Source: an uncultured delta proteobacterium (GTDB lineage Bacteria > Desulfobacterota > Desulfovibrionia > Desulfovibrionales > Desulfovibrionaceae). From it: DNA of 64,000 nucleotides. This document shows, in pieces, positions 17,985 to 26,777 of the stretch (positions are counted from its first letter, which is position 1; every line of letters begins with the position of its first letter). Both the position numbers and the translations under genes were made by a program. The DNA is taken from NCBI GenBank assembly GCA_903835685.1, contig CAILNX010000017.1:1-64000 (forward strand). Direction: 5' to 3'. The notes under the pieces were generated by a model. It was not told the origin of the DNA. It made no database searches and saw nothing but the letters and a program-made list of their open reading frames with translations.

Positions 17985-19151
17985 ATGACGCGCACCATCA
18001 ATCCGGATTATATTCGCGGCGACCTGTACACCCAGCGCTTCGAGCAGGGGAAAAGGGAAAACACCCTGATCCTGAACATGGGTCCCCAGCACCCTTCGAC
18101 CCACGGCGTGCTCCGGGTGGTGCTGGAAATGGACGGCGAGTACATCGTGCGGGCCGAGCCGGTGCTGGGGTATTTGCACCGCATGCACGAGAAGATGGCC
18201 GAGGTGAAATCCTATGTGGGCTTCATGCCCAACATGGGCCGGGTGGACTACCTGCACCCCCTGGCCTGGAACTGGTCCTATGCCGGGGCCGTGGAGCGTC
18301 TGGCCGGGATCGAAGTTCCCCGCCGGGCCGAGTTCCTCCGGGTCATCGCCACGGAACTGAACCGAATTTCCTCCCACCTGCTCTGGTGGGGGGCCTATCT
18401 CCTGGACCTGGGGGCGTTCACACCCATCATGTACGCCTTCGAGGACCGGGAAATTCTCATGGACATCCTCCAGCGGCCCACGGGCGCGCGCCTGACCTAC
18501 AGCTACTTCCGCCTCGGCGGGGTGGGCGCGGACATGGACGAGCGGTGCCTGAGGCAGATTTTGGACTTCGTGCCCTATCTGCGCAAAAAACTCCCGGTGT
18601 ACAAGGACCTGGTCACGGACAACGTGATCCTGCGCAAGCGCCTGGAAGGAGTGGGGGACATGGACGTGGACATGTGCCGCCGCTACGGGGCCACCGGTCC
18701 CATTCTGCGCGGTGCGGGCCTGGCCTCGGACACCCGCCTGAACGAGACCTACTCGGTGTACAACGAGATCGACTTCGACATTCCCAGCTTTCCCGAGACC
18801 GACGCCATGGCCCGGTACATGGTGCGCATCCGCGAGATCGAGGAGAGCTTAAAAATCGTGGAGCAGGCCGTGGCCATGATCCCCGAGGGCGAGATACTCA
18901 TCAAGGGCGCGCCCAAGCCCAACTGGAAGGCCCCGGCTGGCGAGGCCTATTTCGCCACCGAAGGCGCGCGTGGCAAGGTCGGGGTCTGGGTGGTCAGCGA
19001 CGGAGGCAAGAGCCCGTACCGCATCAAGCTGCGCGCCCCGGGCTTCTCCAATTTGAGCCTGTTCGCCGAGGCTTCCCAGGGCACGCTCCTGGCCGACGCC
19101 GTGGCCATCATGGGCAGCATCGACATGGTCATTCCGGAAATCGACCGATAG
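17985..19151 (+). CDS. nuoD: Complex I subunit D
   Basis: Forms the quinone-binding site with NuoB. The 388-residue product begins with the conserved LNMGPQHPSTHGVLRV and ends SIDMVIPEIDR. The [NiFe] ligand motifs CxxC of hydrogenase large subunits are absent, so it belongs to complex I and not to a hydrogenase, in contrast to the EchE gene at the right edge of the window. Confidence 0.96.
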   Translation: MTRTINPDYIRGDLYTQRFEQGKRENTLILNMGPQHPSTHGVLRVVLEMDGEYIVRAEPVLGYLHRMHEKMAEVKSYVGFMPNMGRVDYLHPLAWNWSYAGAVERLAGIEVPRRAEFLRVIATELNRISSHLLWWGAYLLDLGAFTPIMYAFEDREILMDILQRPTGARLTYSYFRLGGVGADMDERCLRQILDFVPYLRKKLPVYKDLVTDNVILRKRLEGVGDMDVDMCRRYGATGPILRGAGLASDTRLNETYSVYNEIDFDIPSFPETDAMARYMVRIREIEESLKIVEQAVAMIPEGEILIKGAPKPNWKAPAGEAYFATEGARGKVGVWVVSDGGKSPYRIKLRAPGFSNLSLFAEASQGTLLADAVAIMGSIDMVIPEIDR

Positions 19152-19160
19152 GAAGGGGCT

Positions 19161-20129
19161 ATGAACGCGATCCCCATTGAACTGATCCACATCGTCATCG
19201 CCATCGCCCTGGTGGCCGGATTCGTGGGCTTAAACGGCCTGGTCCTGGTCTGGGTGGAGCGCAAGGTGGCCGGGCATGTGCAGCGGCGGCCCGGTCCCTA
19301 TGAAGTGGGACCCAACGGACTGCTCCAGCCCCTGGCCGACGCGGCCAAGCTGGTGGGCAAGCAGCTCTTCACCCCGGACGGATCGGACAAGCTGGTCTTC
19401 TGGCTGGCCCCCATCGTCTCCTTTCTGCCGGTCATGCCCATGTTCCTGCCCATGCCGTTTAGCCCGTTCTTGACGGCCATGGAGGTCAACGTGGGCCTGG
19501 TGCTCATCCTGGCCTTCGCGGGGTTGAACATCCTGGCCCTGTGCCTGGCCGGATGGGGCTCCAACAACAAATACGGTCTTTTGGGCGCAGGCCGGGCCGT
19601 GGCCCAGGGCGTGGCCTACGAGATTCCCCTGCTCCTGTCCGTGCTGGCCGTGTGCTTCATGACCGGGAGCCTGAGCTTGACCGAGATCGTGGCCGCCCAG
19701 GGCAACTGGCCCTGGCAGTGGAACTGGATCTATCAGCCCATCGCCTTCATCCTCTATTTCACCTGCGGCGTGGCTGAGACCAACCGCGCCCCCTTTGACC
19801 TGCCCGAGGCCGAGAGCGAACTGGTGGCCGGGTTCCACACCGAGTATTCGGGCATGGGATTCGGTCTCTTCTTCCTGGCCGAGTACGCCGAGATGATCGT
19901 GGTCTGCGGCGTGGCCACGGCCCTGTTTTTGGGCGGCTGGAAGGGTCCGGGCGCGGCCGGGGCCTGGTGGTTTCTGCTGAAACTCTACGTGCTCCTGGTC
20001 ATCATGATCTGGTTCCGCTGGACCTACCCGCGCACGCGGTTTGACCAGTTGCTCAACCTGTGCTGGAAGTGGCTTTTGCCCCTGTCCATCCTCAACCTGC
20101 TCGTGACCGCCCTGGTCATCAAGCTGTAA
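19161..20129 (+). CDS. nuoH: Complex I subunit H
   Basis: Membrane subunit that joins the quinone site to the pumping arm. The 322-residue product has about eight transmembrane helices and the motifs VERKVAGHVQRRPGP, LLQPLADAAKL and TNRAPFDLPEAESELVAG. Separated from nuoD by 9 bp, with GGAAGGGG before the ATG. Confidence 0.96.
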   Translation: MNAIPIELIHIVIAIALVAGFVGLNGLVLVWVERKVAGHVQRRPGPYEVGPNGLLQPLADAAKLVGKQLFTPDGSDKLVFWLAPIVSFLPVMPMFLPMPFSPFLTAMEVNVGLVLILAFAGLNILALCLAGWGSNNKYGLLGAGRAVAQGVAYEIPLLLSVLAVCFMTGSLSLTEIVAAQGNWPWQWNWIYQPIAFILYFTCGVAETNRAPFDLPEAESELVAGFHTEYSGMGFGLFFLAEYAEMIVVCGVATALFLGGWKGPGAAGAWWFLLKLYVLLVIMIWFRWTYPRTRFDQLLNLCWKWLLPLSILNLLVTALVIKL

Positions 20130-20150
20130 GGGCCAAGAGGAAGGGATGTG

Positions 20151-20744
20151 ATGAACGCGCTCAAATCCTTCTGGAAGAACATAGCCTCCCTGTGGAGCCT
20201 GATCGTGGGCCTGCAGGTCACGGGCAAGGCCTTCTGCGGTCCCCAGGTGACCGTGCACTATCCCCGTCAGACCGTGGGCCCCGAGGGCCTGGAGGGCTTT
20301 CGGGGGCACATGGAGCTGGTGCCGAGCGTCAAGGACCCGGCCATCCCCAAATGCATTTCGTGCATGATGTGCGCCACCTCCTGCCCGAGCAAATGCCTGA
20401 CCGTGGTCAAGCAGAAAGAGCCCAAGCCCACCGAGGAGCAGCTCAAGGCCATGGCCGAGGCCGAGGCCCGGGGCGAGAAGGTGAAGAAGCTTTCGGCCCC
20501 CAAGAACCCGGCCCAGTTCATCTATGATTTCTCCCTGTGCAGCTTCTGCAACACCTGCGTGGAAAACTGCCCGGTGGGCTCCATCCGGTTCACCACCAAT
20601 GTCTATTTCGCGACCACGAACAAGGCCGACCTGCAGATGAACCTTGTGGAGCGGCTGGCCAAGCAGGCCGCGTCAGGTAAGACCGTGCCCGGGGAAAAGC
20701 CCAAAAAGGCAGCAAAGACCGAAACCGCCCAAAGCGAGGCGTAA
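20151..20744 (+). CDS. nuoI: Complex I subunit I (2[4Fe-4S])
   Basis: Iron-sulfur subunit carrying clusters N6a and N6b. Two motifs are visible: CISCMMCATSCPSKC and CSFCNTCVENCPVGS. They are separated by an unusually long, charged insert (about residues 85-115, rich in Glu and Lys), and the C-terminus has a Lys/Ala-rich tail of about 25 residues. With NuoE, F and G absent, the first cluster would be the electron entry point. The ATG was preferred to the immediately upstream GTG because AGGAAGG has better spacing to it. Confidence 0.93.
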   Translation: MNALKSFWKNIASLWSLIVGLQVTGKAFCGPQVTVHYPRQTVGPEGLEGFRGHMELVPSVKDPAIPKCISCMMCATSCPSKCLTVVKQKEPKPTEEQLKAMAEAEARGEKVKKLSAPKNPAQFIYDFSLCSFCNTCVENCPVGSIRFTTNVYFATTNKADLQMNLVERLAKQAASGKTVPGEKPKKAAKTETAQSEA

Positions 20745-20748
20745 CGTC

Positions 20749-21258
20749 ATGGCGATACTCGCAAAAGTCGCGTTCTTTTTCTACACCCTGATCATCCTGG
20801 CCGGGGCCTGGTGGGCGGTCACGGCCCAGAGCCTGGTGCGCGCCCTGGTGGGGCTCATCGCCACGCTGTTCGCCGTGGCCGGGATGTACCTGCTGCTGGC
20901 CGCGCCCCTGGTGGCCTTCATGCAACTGCTCATCTACGTAGGGGCGGTGAGCGTGCTCATCCTCCTGGCCATCATGCTGGCCCGCGCGCCAGCAGGCGGC
21001 GAGGAGCAGGACCCCCGGCAGCCCCGGCAGTACGTCAACGCCCTGCTGGTGCTCTGCGCCCCGGCCTTTGCCCTGTCCTGGGTGATCATCAAGCATCCCC
21101 CGGTCTCCCGGCTGACCCCTTCGGAGCTTCCGGCCGAGGCCCTGGGCAAGGCGCTCATGGGTCCCTATTCCCTGGCCTTTGAGTTGATCTCGGTGGCCCT
21201 GCTCGTGGCCATGGCCGGAGCGGTCCTGTTGGCCTTTGAAAAGCGAGGCAAAAAGTGA
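20749..21258 (+). CDS. nuoJ: Complex I subunit J
   Basis: Membrane subunit of 169 residues with five predicted helices and the conserved FMQLLIYVGAVSVLILLAIML segment (helix 3, pi-bulge region of the family; quoted in part as QLLIYVGAVSVL). It follows nuoI by 4 bp and its stop overlaps the nuoK GTG start (GTGA), so the two are translationally coupled. Confidence 0.95.
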   Translation: MAILAKVAFFFYTLIILAGAWWAVTAQSLVRALVGLIATLFAVAGMYLLLAAPLVAFMQLLIYVGAVSVLILLAIMLARAPAGGEEQDPRQPRQYVNALLVLCAPAFALSWVIIKHPPVSRLTPSELPAEALGKALMGPYSLAFELISVALLVAMAGAVLLAFEKRGKK

Positions 21259-21563
21259 GTCCCCTGACCCTGTTTCAACTGGCGGCCCTGATTCTCCTGG
21301 CCATCGGCATGTATGGCCTGGTCTGGCGCAAAAGCCTGGTGGGCATGCTTATCAGCGTGGAGCTCATGCTCAACGGCGCGGGCTTGTCCATCGTGGCCGC
21401 AGCCCAGCTCTCGGGCAAGGAACCGGCCCTGGGCCAACTCGGGACCCTCTTGGTCATGGGTCTGGCGGCGGCCGAGGCCACCCTGGTCCTGGCCATCGTG
21501 GTGGTGGTGTCCAAACGCTTCAAGAGTATCGAGACCGACGCGGTTTCGGAACTGAAGGGATAG
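21255..21563 (+). CDS. nuoK: Complex I subunit K
   Basis: Membrane subunit homologous to MrpC, 102 residues, three helices. It carries the buried glutamates of the proton path in GMLISVELMLNGAGL and AAAEATLVLAIVV. GTG start within the nuoJ stop. Confidence 0.96.
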   Translation: MSPLTLFQLAALILLAIGMYGLVWRKSLVGMLISVELMLNGAGLSIVAAAQLSGKEPALGQLGTLLVMGLAAAEATLVLAIVVVVSKRFKSIETDAVSELKG

Positions 21564-21566
21564 CCT

Positions 21567-23102
21567 ATGACCTCCCCGGAAATGATTCACTCGCCCGGCA
21601 TGCTCATCCCCCTGGCCCTGACCCTGGCCGCGCCCTTCGCCATCTGGCTGGCCCGCGAGGATGAGAACAAGCGCGAGGCCATGAGCTTCATCTTCTCCAT
21701 CCTGACCTTTCTCTCGGTGCTGGCGCTCATCCCGGACGTGATGCACGGCAAGATCCTGACCTTCACCCTGTTCGAGCTCATCCCGGGCGTGTCCGTGAAA
21801 TTCGCGGCCGACGGCCTGGCCATGATATTTGCCTTCATCTCCTCTTTTTTGTGGATTCTCACCACCAGCTACAACATCGGCTACATGCGGGGAAACAAGG
21901 AACACGCCCAGACCCGCTACTACATCTGTTTCGCCGTGGCCATTTTTGGGGCCCAGGGGGTGTCGTTTTCGGCCAACATCTTCACCCTCTATCTCTTCTA
22001 TGAAATCATCACCATGTTCACCTACCCTCTGGTGGCCCACCACGAGGACGCGGAAGGGTTCGAGGGCGCGCGCAAGTACATCGTGTACCTCATGGGCACC
22101 TCCAAGCTCTTCCTGCTCCCGGCCATGATCCTGACCTATATCTTGTGCGGCACCCTGGACATGCACCTGGGCGACGCCCTGACCGGCATGTTCCCCAAGG
22201 ATGCGGACCCGGTCCTGGTGTCCATCACCTACGCCCTGTACATCCTGGGCATCGGCAAGGCGGCCCTTTTGCCCTTCCACAACTGGCTGCCCTCGGCCAT
22301 GGTCGCGCCCACGCCGGTCTCGGCCTTGCTGCACGCCGTGGCCGTGGTCAAGGCGGGCGTGTTCTCCGTGTCCCGGATCATGCTCTCGGGCTTCGGGGTG
22401 GAGACCTTGAACAACCTGGGCCTGGGTCTGCCCACGGCCTTTTTGGCCGCCCTGACCATCCTCGTGGCCTCCCTCATCGCCCTGACCAAGGACGATTTGA
22501 AAGCCCGGCTGGCTTACTCCACCGTGAGCCAGCTCTCCTACGTCATCATCGGCGTGGCCTTGCTCACCCCGCTGGCCGTGAGCGGCGGGCTCATGCACAT
22601 CGCCCACCACGCCTTTTCCAAGATCACCCTGTTCTACACGGCCGGAGCCATCTACACGGCCACGCACATCAAGAAGATCAGCCTCATGCGCGGCCTGGGC
22701 CGCAAGCTGCCCTGGACCTACGGGGCCTTTGCCATCGCCTCCTTGTCCATGATCGGCGTGCCCCCAGTCTGCGGGTTCGTGTCCAAATGGTACATTGTGA
22801 ACGGGGTCATGGACCCGGCCTTTCTGCCCAAATGGTTCTACACCGGCACGGGCGTGACCTGGGCGGGCACGGCGCTTTTGGTGGCCCTTTTGTCCAGCAC
22901 CATCCTGAATGCGGGCTATTTCACCCCGGTGGTGTTCTCGGCCTTTTTCCGCAAGCCCGCGCCGGAAGTGGACATCGAGAAGTATTCCGAGGCCTCGCCA
23001 GCCATGGTGGTTCCGCTCTGCCTCACCGCCATCCTGTCCGTGGTCATCGGCCTGTACCCGGAGTTTTTCCTGGGACTTACCCGCATCTTCGCGAAATTCT
23101 AA
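21567..23102 (+). CDS. MrpD-like antiporter subunit of the complex I operon
   Basis: A 511-residue membrane protein of the NuoL/M/N-MrpD family, about 14 helices. The key charged residues are present: Glu in FYEIITMFTYPL and the TM7 Lys in GIGKAALLPFHNWLP, plus Lys in VVKAGVF. It is shorter than NuoL and lacks the long C-terminal lateral helix, so it looks more like an MrpD antiporter module placed directly after nuoK, where NuoL is expected. It makes a fourth antiporter-like subunit in this operon. Naming it nuoL or nuoM would be arbitrary. Confidence 0.85.
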   Translation: MTSPEMIHSPGMLIPLALTLAAPFAIWLAREDENKREAMSFIFSILTFLSVLALIPDVMHGKILTFTLFELIPGVSVKFAADGLAMIFAFISSFLWILTTSYNIGYMRGNKEHAQTRYYICFAVAIFGAQGVSFSANIFTLYLFYEIITMFTYPLVAHHEDAEGFEGARKYIVYLMGTSKLFLLPAMILTYILCGTLDMHLGDALTGMFPKDADPVLVSITYALYILGIGKAALLPFHNWLPSAMVAPTPVSALLHAVAVVKAGVFSVSRIMLSGFGVETLNNLGLGLPTAFLAALTILVASLIALTKDDLKARLAYSTVSQLSYVIIGVALLTPLAVSGGLMHIAHHAFSKITLFYTAGAIYTATHIKKISLMRGLGRKLPWTYGAFAIASLSMIGVPPVCGFVSKWYIVNGVMDPAFLPKWFYTGTGVTWAGTALLVALLSSTILNAGYFTPVVFSAFFRKPAPEVDIEKYSEASPAMVVPLCLTAILSVVIGLYPEFFLGLTRIFAKF

Positions 23103-23117
23103 GACAAGGACGCGAGT

Positions 23118-23369
23118 ATGAGCTTTGGAAATTGGCTGAACACCCAGCGCGAGCACCCCAAGGTCTGGTCGGGGCTGTTTTTTGCCGCCCTGGTCGGGCT
23201 TCTGGCCTGGAACGTCTTTGAGCGGCCCCACGAGGCTGAATTCGTCCTGGACGCCTATCCGGGTTTCTGGGCCATATTCGGATTTTTCGTGTGTTCGGGC
23301 CTGGTCATTTTCGTGAAGAAGATTCTGCAAACCATGATCGTGGGGCCGGAGGACAGCTATGACGAGTAG
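23118..23369 (+). CDS. Small two-helix membrane protein of the nuo operon
   Basis: An 83-residue protein with two hydrophobic helices (about 16-33 and 47-67), a short loop between them and a charged C-terminus ending GPEDSYDE. It is not one of the standard complex I subunits. It sits between the two MrpD/NuoL-like genes, overlaps the next start by 11 bp and has AAGGA before its ATG, so it is a real coding gene. A role as an accessory subunit linking antiporter modules is inferred from position. From memory, similar small proteins with an acidic ED-Y-D ending accompany other MrpD-like pairs. Confidence 0.75.
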   Translation: MSFGNWLNTQREHPKVWSGLFFAALVGLLAWNVFERPHEAEFVLDAYPGFWAIFGFFVCSGLVIFVKKILQTMIVGPEDSYDE

Positions 23370-25143
23370 TGTGTTTCTGCATCCCACGGCCGCCTTCATC
23401 GGCCTGGCTCTGGCCATGCCCTTCCTGCGCGGGGATAAATGGTGGAAGTGGCTCCTGCTCCTGCCGCCCATCATCGCGCTGTACAGCGTGTTCACCGTGA
23501 GCATGGGCGACTACGGGGCCGTGACCTACCTGGGGCACAAGCTCCTTTTGGGCCGGGTGGACCGCCTGTCCCTGGTGTTCGCCAACGTGTTTGCGGTCCA
23601 GGCCCTGATCGGCATGATCTACGCCCTGCATGTGGACGACAAGGCCCAGCACGCGGCCGGGGCCATGTACGTGGCCGGGTCCTTCGGGTGCGTGTTCGCC
23701 GGGGACTACCTGACGCTCTTCATCTTCTGGGAAATGATGTCCGTGGCCTCCACCTTCCTGATCTGGCTGAACCGCAATCCCACCTCCACGGCGGCCGGAT
23801 TCCGGTACTTCCTGTTCCACATCCTGGGCGGGCTCTTCCTTCTGGGCGGGCTGCTCATGCGCTACAAGGCCATCGCCAGCTTCGACTTCGTGTACGTGCC
23901 TTTCGAGCAGATGATGTACTACGACTGGCTCATCCTGATTGGGTTCTGCGTGAACGCGGCCGTGATTCCCCTGCACGCTTGGCTGCCCGACGCCTATCCC
24001 GAGGCCACGCCCACGGGCGCGGTGTTCATGTGCGCCTTCACCACCAAGACCGCCGTGTACGTCCTGGCCCGGGCCTTTGCGGGCAACGAGATCCTGGCCG
24101 TGGCCGGGGTGGTCATGGCGGTCTACGGTGTGATCTACGCTTCCATGGAGAACAACGCCCGGCGCATCCTGTCCTACCACATCGTGTCCCAGGTCGGGTA
24201 CATGGTGGCGGGCATCGGCATCGGCACGGTCATGACCGTGAACGGGGCCGTGGCCCACGCCTACGCCCACATCCTGTACAAGGGCCTGTTGTTCATGGGC
24301 ATGGGCACGGTGCTCTACGCCACCGGGACCGCCCATCTGGACAAGCTGGGCGGGCTGGTCAAGCGCATGCCCTGGGTCATGGTCCTGTACATGGTCGGGG
24401 CCGTGTCCATCTCGGGCCTGCCCTTCTTCAACGGGTTCGTGAGCAAGACCATGACCATCGCGGGCGCGGCCGAGAGCCACCACACCTGGCTGGCCATCGG
24501 CATGGAGATCGCGGCCGTGGGCACCTTCCTGTCCGTGGGCATCAAGCTCCCCTACTTCGCCTTCTGGGCCAAGCCCACCAACGAAGTCATGCCCTTAAAG
24601 CCCATTCCGGCCAACATGTACGTGGCCATGGGCATCTCCGCAGCCCTGTGCCTGGCCCAGGGGCTGTACCCCAACATGCTCTATACGCTTCTGCCCAATC
24701 CCGAGGAAGCCTTTCACTACCATCCGTACTCGGGCTGGCATTTGCTCCAGGCCTGGATGCTTCTGGGATTCACCGGGCTGGGCTTCTACGTGTTGAAGAA
24801 GACCCTGACCCCGCACGCGGGCCGCAACGCCGACTTCGACAAGCTCTACCGGCTGGTCGGCAACGGCGTCCTGGCCTTGGTGTGCAGGCCCCTGGCCTGG
24901 CTGGACGGGATCTGGACCGAGGTCTACCGCACCATCGGCCTGCGCTCATTTTTGGGCCTGGCCGACGGGGCGAGCTGGTTTGACCGGAAGGGGATCGACA
25001 CGGTTGTGGACGGAACGGCCTACACCGTGGGTGGCGTGGGCAGAATCGCGGCCAAGACGCAGACAGGGCGCATCCAGGACTATCTGTCCTGGGGCGTGGC
25101 CCTGGTCCTGGTTGTATTCGCCGCCGTCTGGTACCTGAGCTAA
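23359..25143 (+). CDS. nuoL: NuoL/MrpD-like antiporter subunit
   Basis: A 594-residue membrane protein. The N-terminal two-thirds are an antiporter fold with Glu125 in FWEMMSVAST and Lys230 in TTKTAVYVL. The TM7 lysine that precedes the PLHxWLP motif in related subunits is Asn199 here (CVNAAVIPLHAWLP). After the antiporter core comes a hydrophilic linker (about 500-565) and a final helix starting TGRIQDYL, which resembles the end of NuoL with its lateral helix. It is therefore the best NuoL candidate of the operon, but with an altered proton channel. Confidence 0.82.
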   Translation: MTSSVFLHPTAAFIGLALAMPFLRGDKWWKWLLLLPPIIALYSVFTVSMGDYGAVTYLGHKLLLGRVDRLSLVFANVFAVQALIGMIYALHVDDKAQHAAGAMYVAGSFGCVFAGDYLTLFIFWEMMSVASTFLIWLNRNPTSTAAGFRYFLFHILGGLFLLGGLLMRYKAIASFDFVYVPFEQMMYYDWLILIGFCVNAAVIPLHAWLPDAYPEATPTGAVFMCAFTTKTAVYVLARAFAGNEILAVAGVVMAVYGVIYASMENNARRILSYHIVSQVGYMVAGIGIGTVMTVNGAVAHAYAHILYKGLLFMGMGTVLYATGTAHLDKLGGLVKRMPWVMVLYMVGAVSISGLPFFNGFVSKTMTIAGAAESHHTWLAIGMEIAAVGTFLSVGIKLPYFAFWAKPTNEVMPLKPIPANMYVAMGISAALCLAQGLYPNMLYTLLPNPEEAFHYHPYSGWHLLQAWMLLGFTGLGFYVLKKTLTPHAGRNADFDKLYRLVGNGVLALVCRPLAWLDGIWTEVYRTIGLRSFLGLADGASWFDRKGIDTVVDGTAYTVGGVGRIAAKTQTGRIQDYLSWGVALVLVVFAAVWYLS

Positions 25144-25159
25144 ACGGGAGTCATCCTCC

Positions 25160-26683
25160 ATGCTGGAATCGGGATATCCGGTGGTTACGGCCACCATCGT
25201 CTTTCCGCTGATCTGCGCGGCCATCCTCTTCGGACTCCGCCATCCTGGGGCCGTGCGCCTCTTCACCCTGGCGGCGTCGGTGGTGGAGATCCTCATCGCC
25301 GTGCCTTTGTTCACGAAATTCTCCATGGATACTGGGGATTTTCAGTTCGTGGAAAAGGTGAGCTGGGTGCCGGAGTGGGGGCTTTCCTACCATTTGGGCG
25401 TGGACGGGATCAGCTACCTGATGATCCTCTTGACCCTGCTCATCCTGCCCATCAGCGTGCTCTGCTCCTGGACCTACATCGAAAAGCGGGTCAAGGAGTT
25501 CCACTTCTGTCTGCTGTTCATGACCTCGGCCTGCATCGGGGTCTTTGCCGCCCTGGACCTGGTGCTCTTCTATGTGTTCTGGGAGGCCATGCTGGTGCCC
25601 ATGTACCTGCTCATCGCCGTGTGGGGCGGTGACGAGCGGCGCTACGCCTCGCTGAAATTCTTCCTGTACACCCTGGCCGGGAGCACGCTCCTTCTGGTGG
25701 CCATCATCGCTTTCAAGGTCAGCGGCGGGACCTTCTCCATTCCCGAACTGATGACCAAGACCTTCTCCTTCCGCTTCCAGTGCTGGACCTTCCTGGCCAT
25801 GGCCCTGGCCTTTGCCATCAAGGTGCCCATGTTCCCGTTCCATACCTGGCTTCCGGCCGCGCACGTGCAGGCCCCCACGGCCGGCAGCGTGGTCCTGGCC
25901 TCCATTCTGCTGAAGATGGGCACGTACGGATTCCTGCGCTTCTGTCTGCCGCTGGCCCCGGAGGCCAGCGTGTACTTCGGCCCGGCCATGATCGCCATCT
26001 CCCTGGCCTCCATCCTCTACGGCGGGGCCGTGGCCTTGGGCCAGACCGACATCAAGAAGATCATCGCCTACTCCTCGGTGGGCCACATGGGTTTCGTGAC
26101 CCTGGGCATCTTCCTGTTCAACGTCAAAGGGGTGCAGGGCGCGCTCTTCCAGATGCTCAACCACGGCATCACCACTGGCGCGCTCTTCATGATGGTCGGA
26201 GCCATCTACGAACGCAGCCACAGCCGCCAGATGTCCGCCAACATGGGCCTGGGCAAGATGCTCCCGGCCTACATGGGCTTCTGGGGCTTGTTCGCCTTTT
26301 CCTCCTTCGGATTTCCCGGCACCAACAGCTTCGTGGGCGAACTCCTCGTCCTGGTGGGCTCCTTCCAGTTCAACCTCTGGGTGGGCGCGATCACCATTCC
26401 GGGCGCGCTCTTGGGTGCGGCCTACATGCTCCGCCTGACCCAGAAGATGGCCTGGGGGCGTCCGCGCAGCACCAAGCCCTCCTGGCATGATCTGACCACC
26501 CGGGAATGGGCGGGACTCCTGCCCCTGGCCATTCTGGTCATCTACATCGGGCTTGCGCCCGGTCTGGTATTCAAGCTCATCGACCCCAGCGTGGACAAGC
26601 TGCTCAAGGATTTCAAGGCCCGAACCGTGAACTCGGCCCTGGCCGAGGCCCCGCTCTTTGGACTCGATTTCGTCAAGAAGTGA
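25160..26683 (+). CDS. nuoM: Complex I subunit M
   Basis: Antiporter-like proton-pumping subunit of 507 residues with about 14 helices. Conserved residues are Glu in FYVFWEAMLVPMYLLIAVWG, the TM7 Lys in FAIKVPMFPFHTWLP and the Lys in LLKMGTYGFLR. Length and motifs are those of canonical NuoM. It follows the NuoL-like gene by 16 bp. Confidence 0.95.
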   Translation: MLESGYPVVTATIVFPLICAAILFGLRHPGAVRLFTLAASVVEILIAVPLFTKFSMDTGDFQFVEKVSWVPEWGLSYHLGVDGISYLMILLTLLILPISVLCSWTYIEKRVKEFHFCLLFMTSACIGVFAALDLVLFYVFWEAMLVPMYLLIAVWGGDERRYASLKFFLYTLAGSTLLLVAIIAFKVSGGTFSIPELMTKTFSFRFQCWTFLAMALAFAIKVPMFPFHTWLPAAHVQAPTAGSVVLASILLKMGTYGFLRFCLPLAPEASVYFGPAMIAISLASILYGGAVALGQTDIKKIIAYSSVGHMGFVTLGIFLFNVKGVQGALFQMLNHGITTGALFMMVGAIYERSHSRQMSANMGLGKMLPAYMGFWGLFAFSSFGFPGTNSFVGELLVLVGSFQFNLWVGAITIPGALLGAAYMLRLTQKMAWGRPRSTKPSWHDLTTREWAGLLPLAILVIYIGLAPGLVFKLIDPSVDKLLKDFKARTVNSALAEAPLFGLDFVKK

Positions 26684-26777
26684 CGCTGGAAGTAAAGACA
26701 AGATGCACGGGCCATCCCCTGGTCTTTAAAGCCGGGGAGGTCTGGTTGAAGAACCGCGTAGCCGGAGCGAGAAGCTA

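Noticed and set aside
21165-23504. A 779-codon open frame on the minus strand across the nuo genes
   Set aside because: It is fully antisense to nuoK, the MrpD-like gene and the small gene, has His/Gly/Gln-rich composition typical of the shadow of GC-rich membrane genes, and has no ribosome site.
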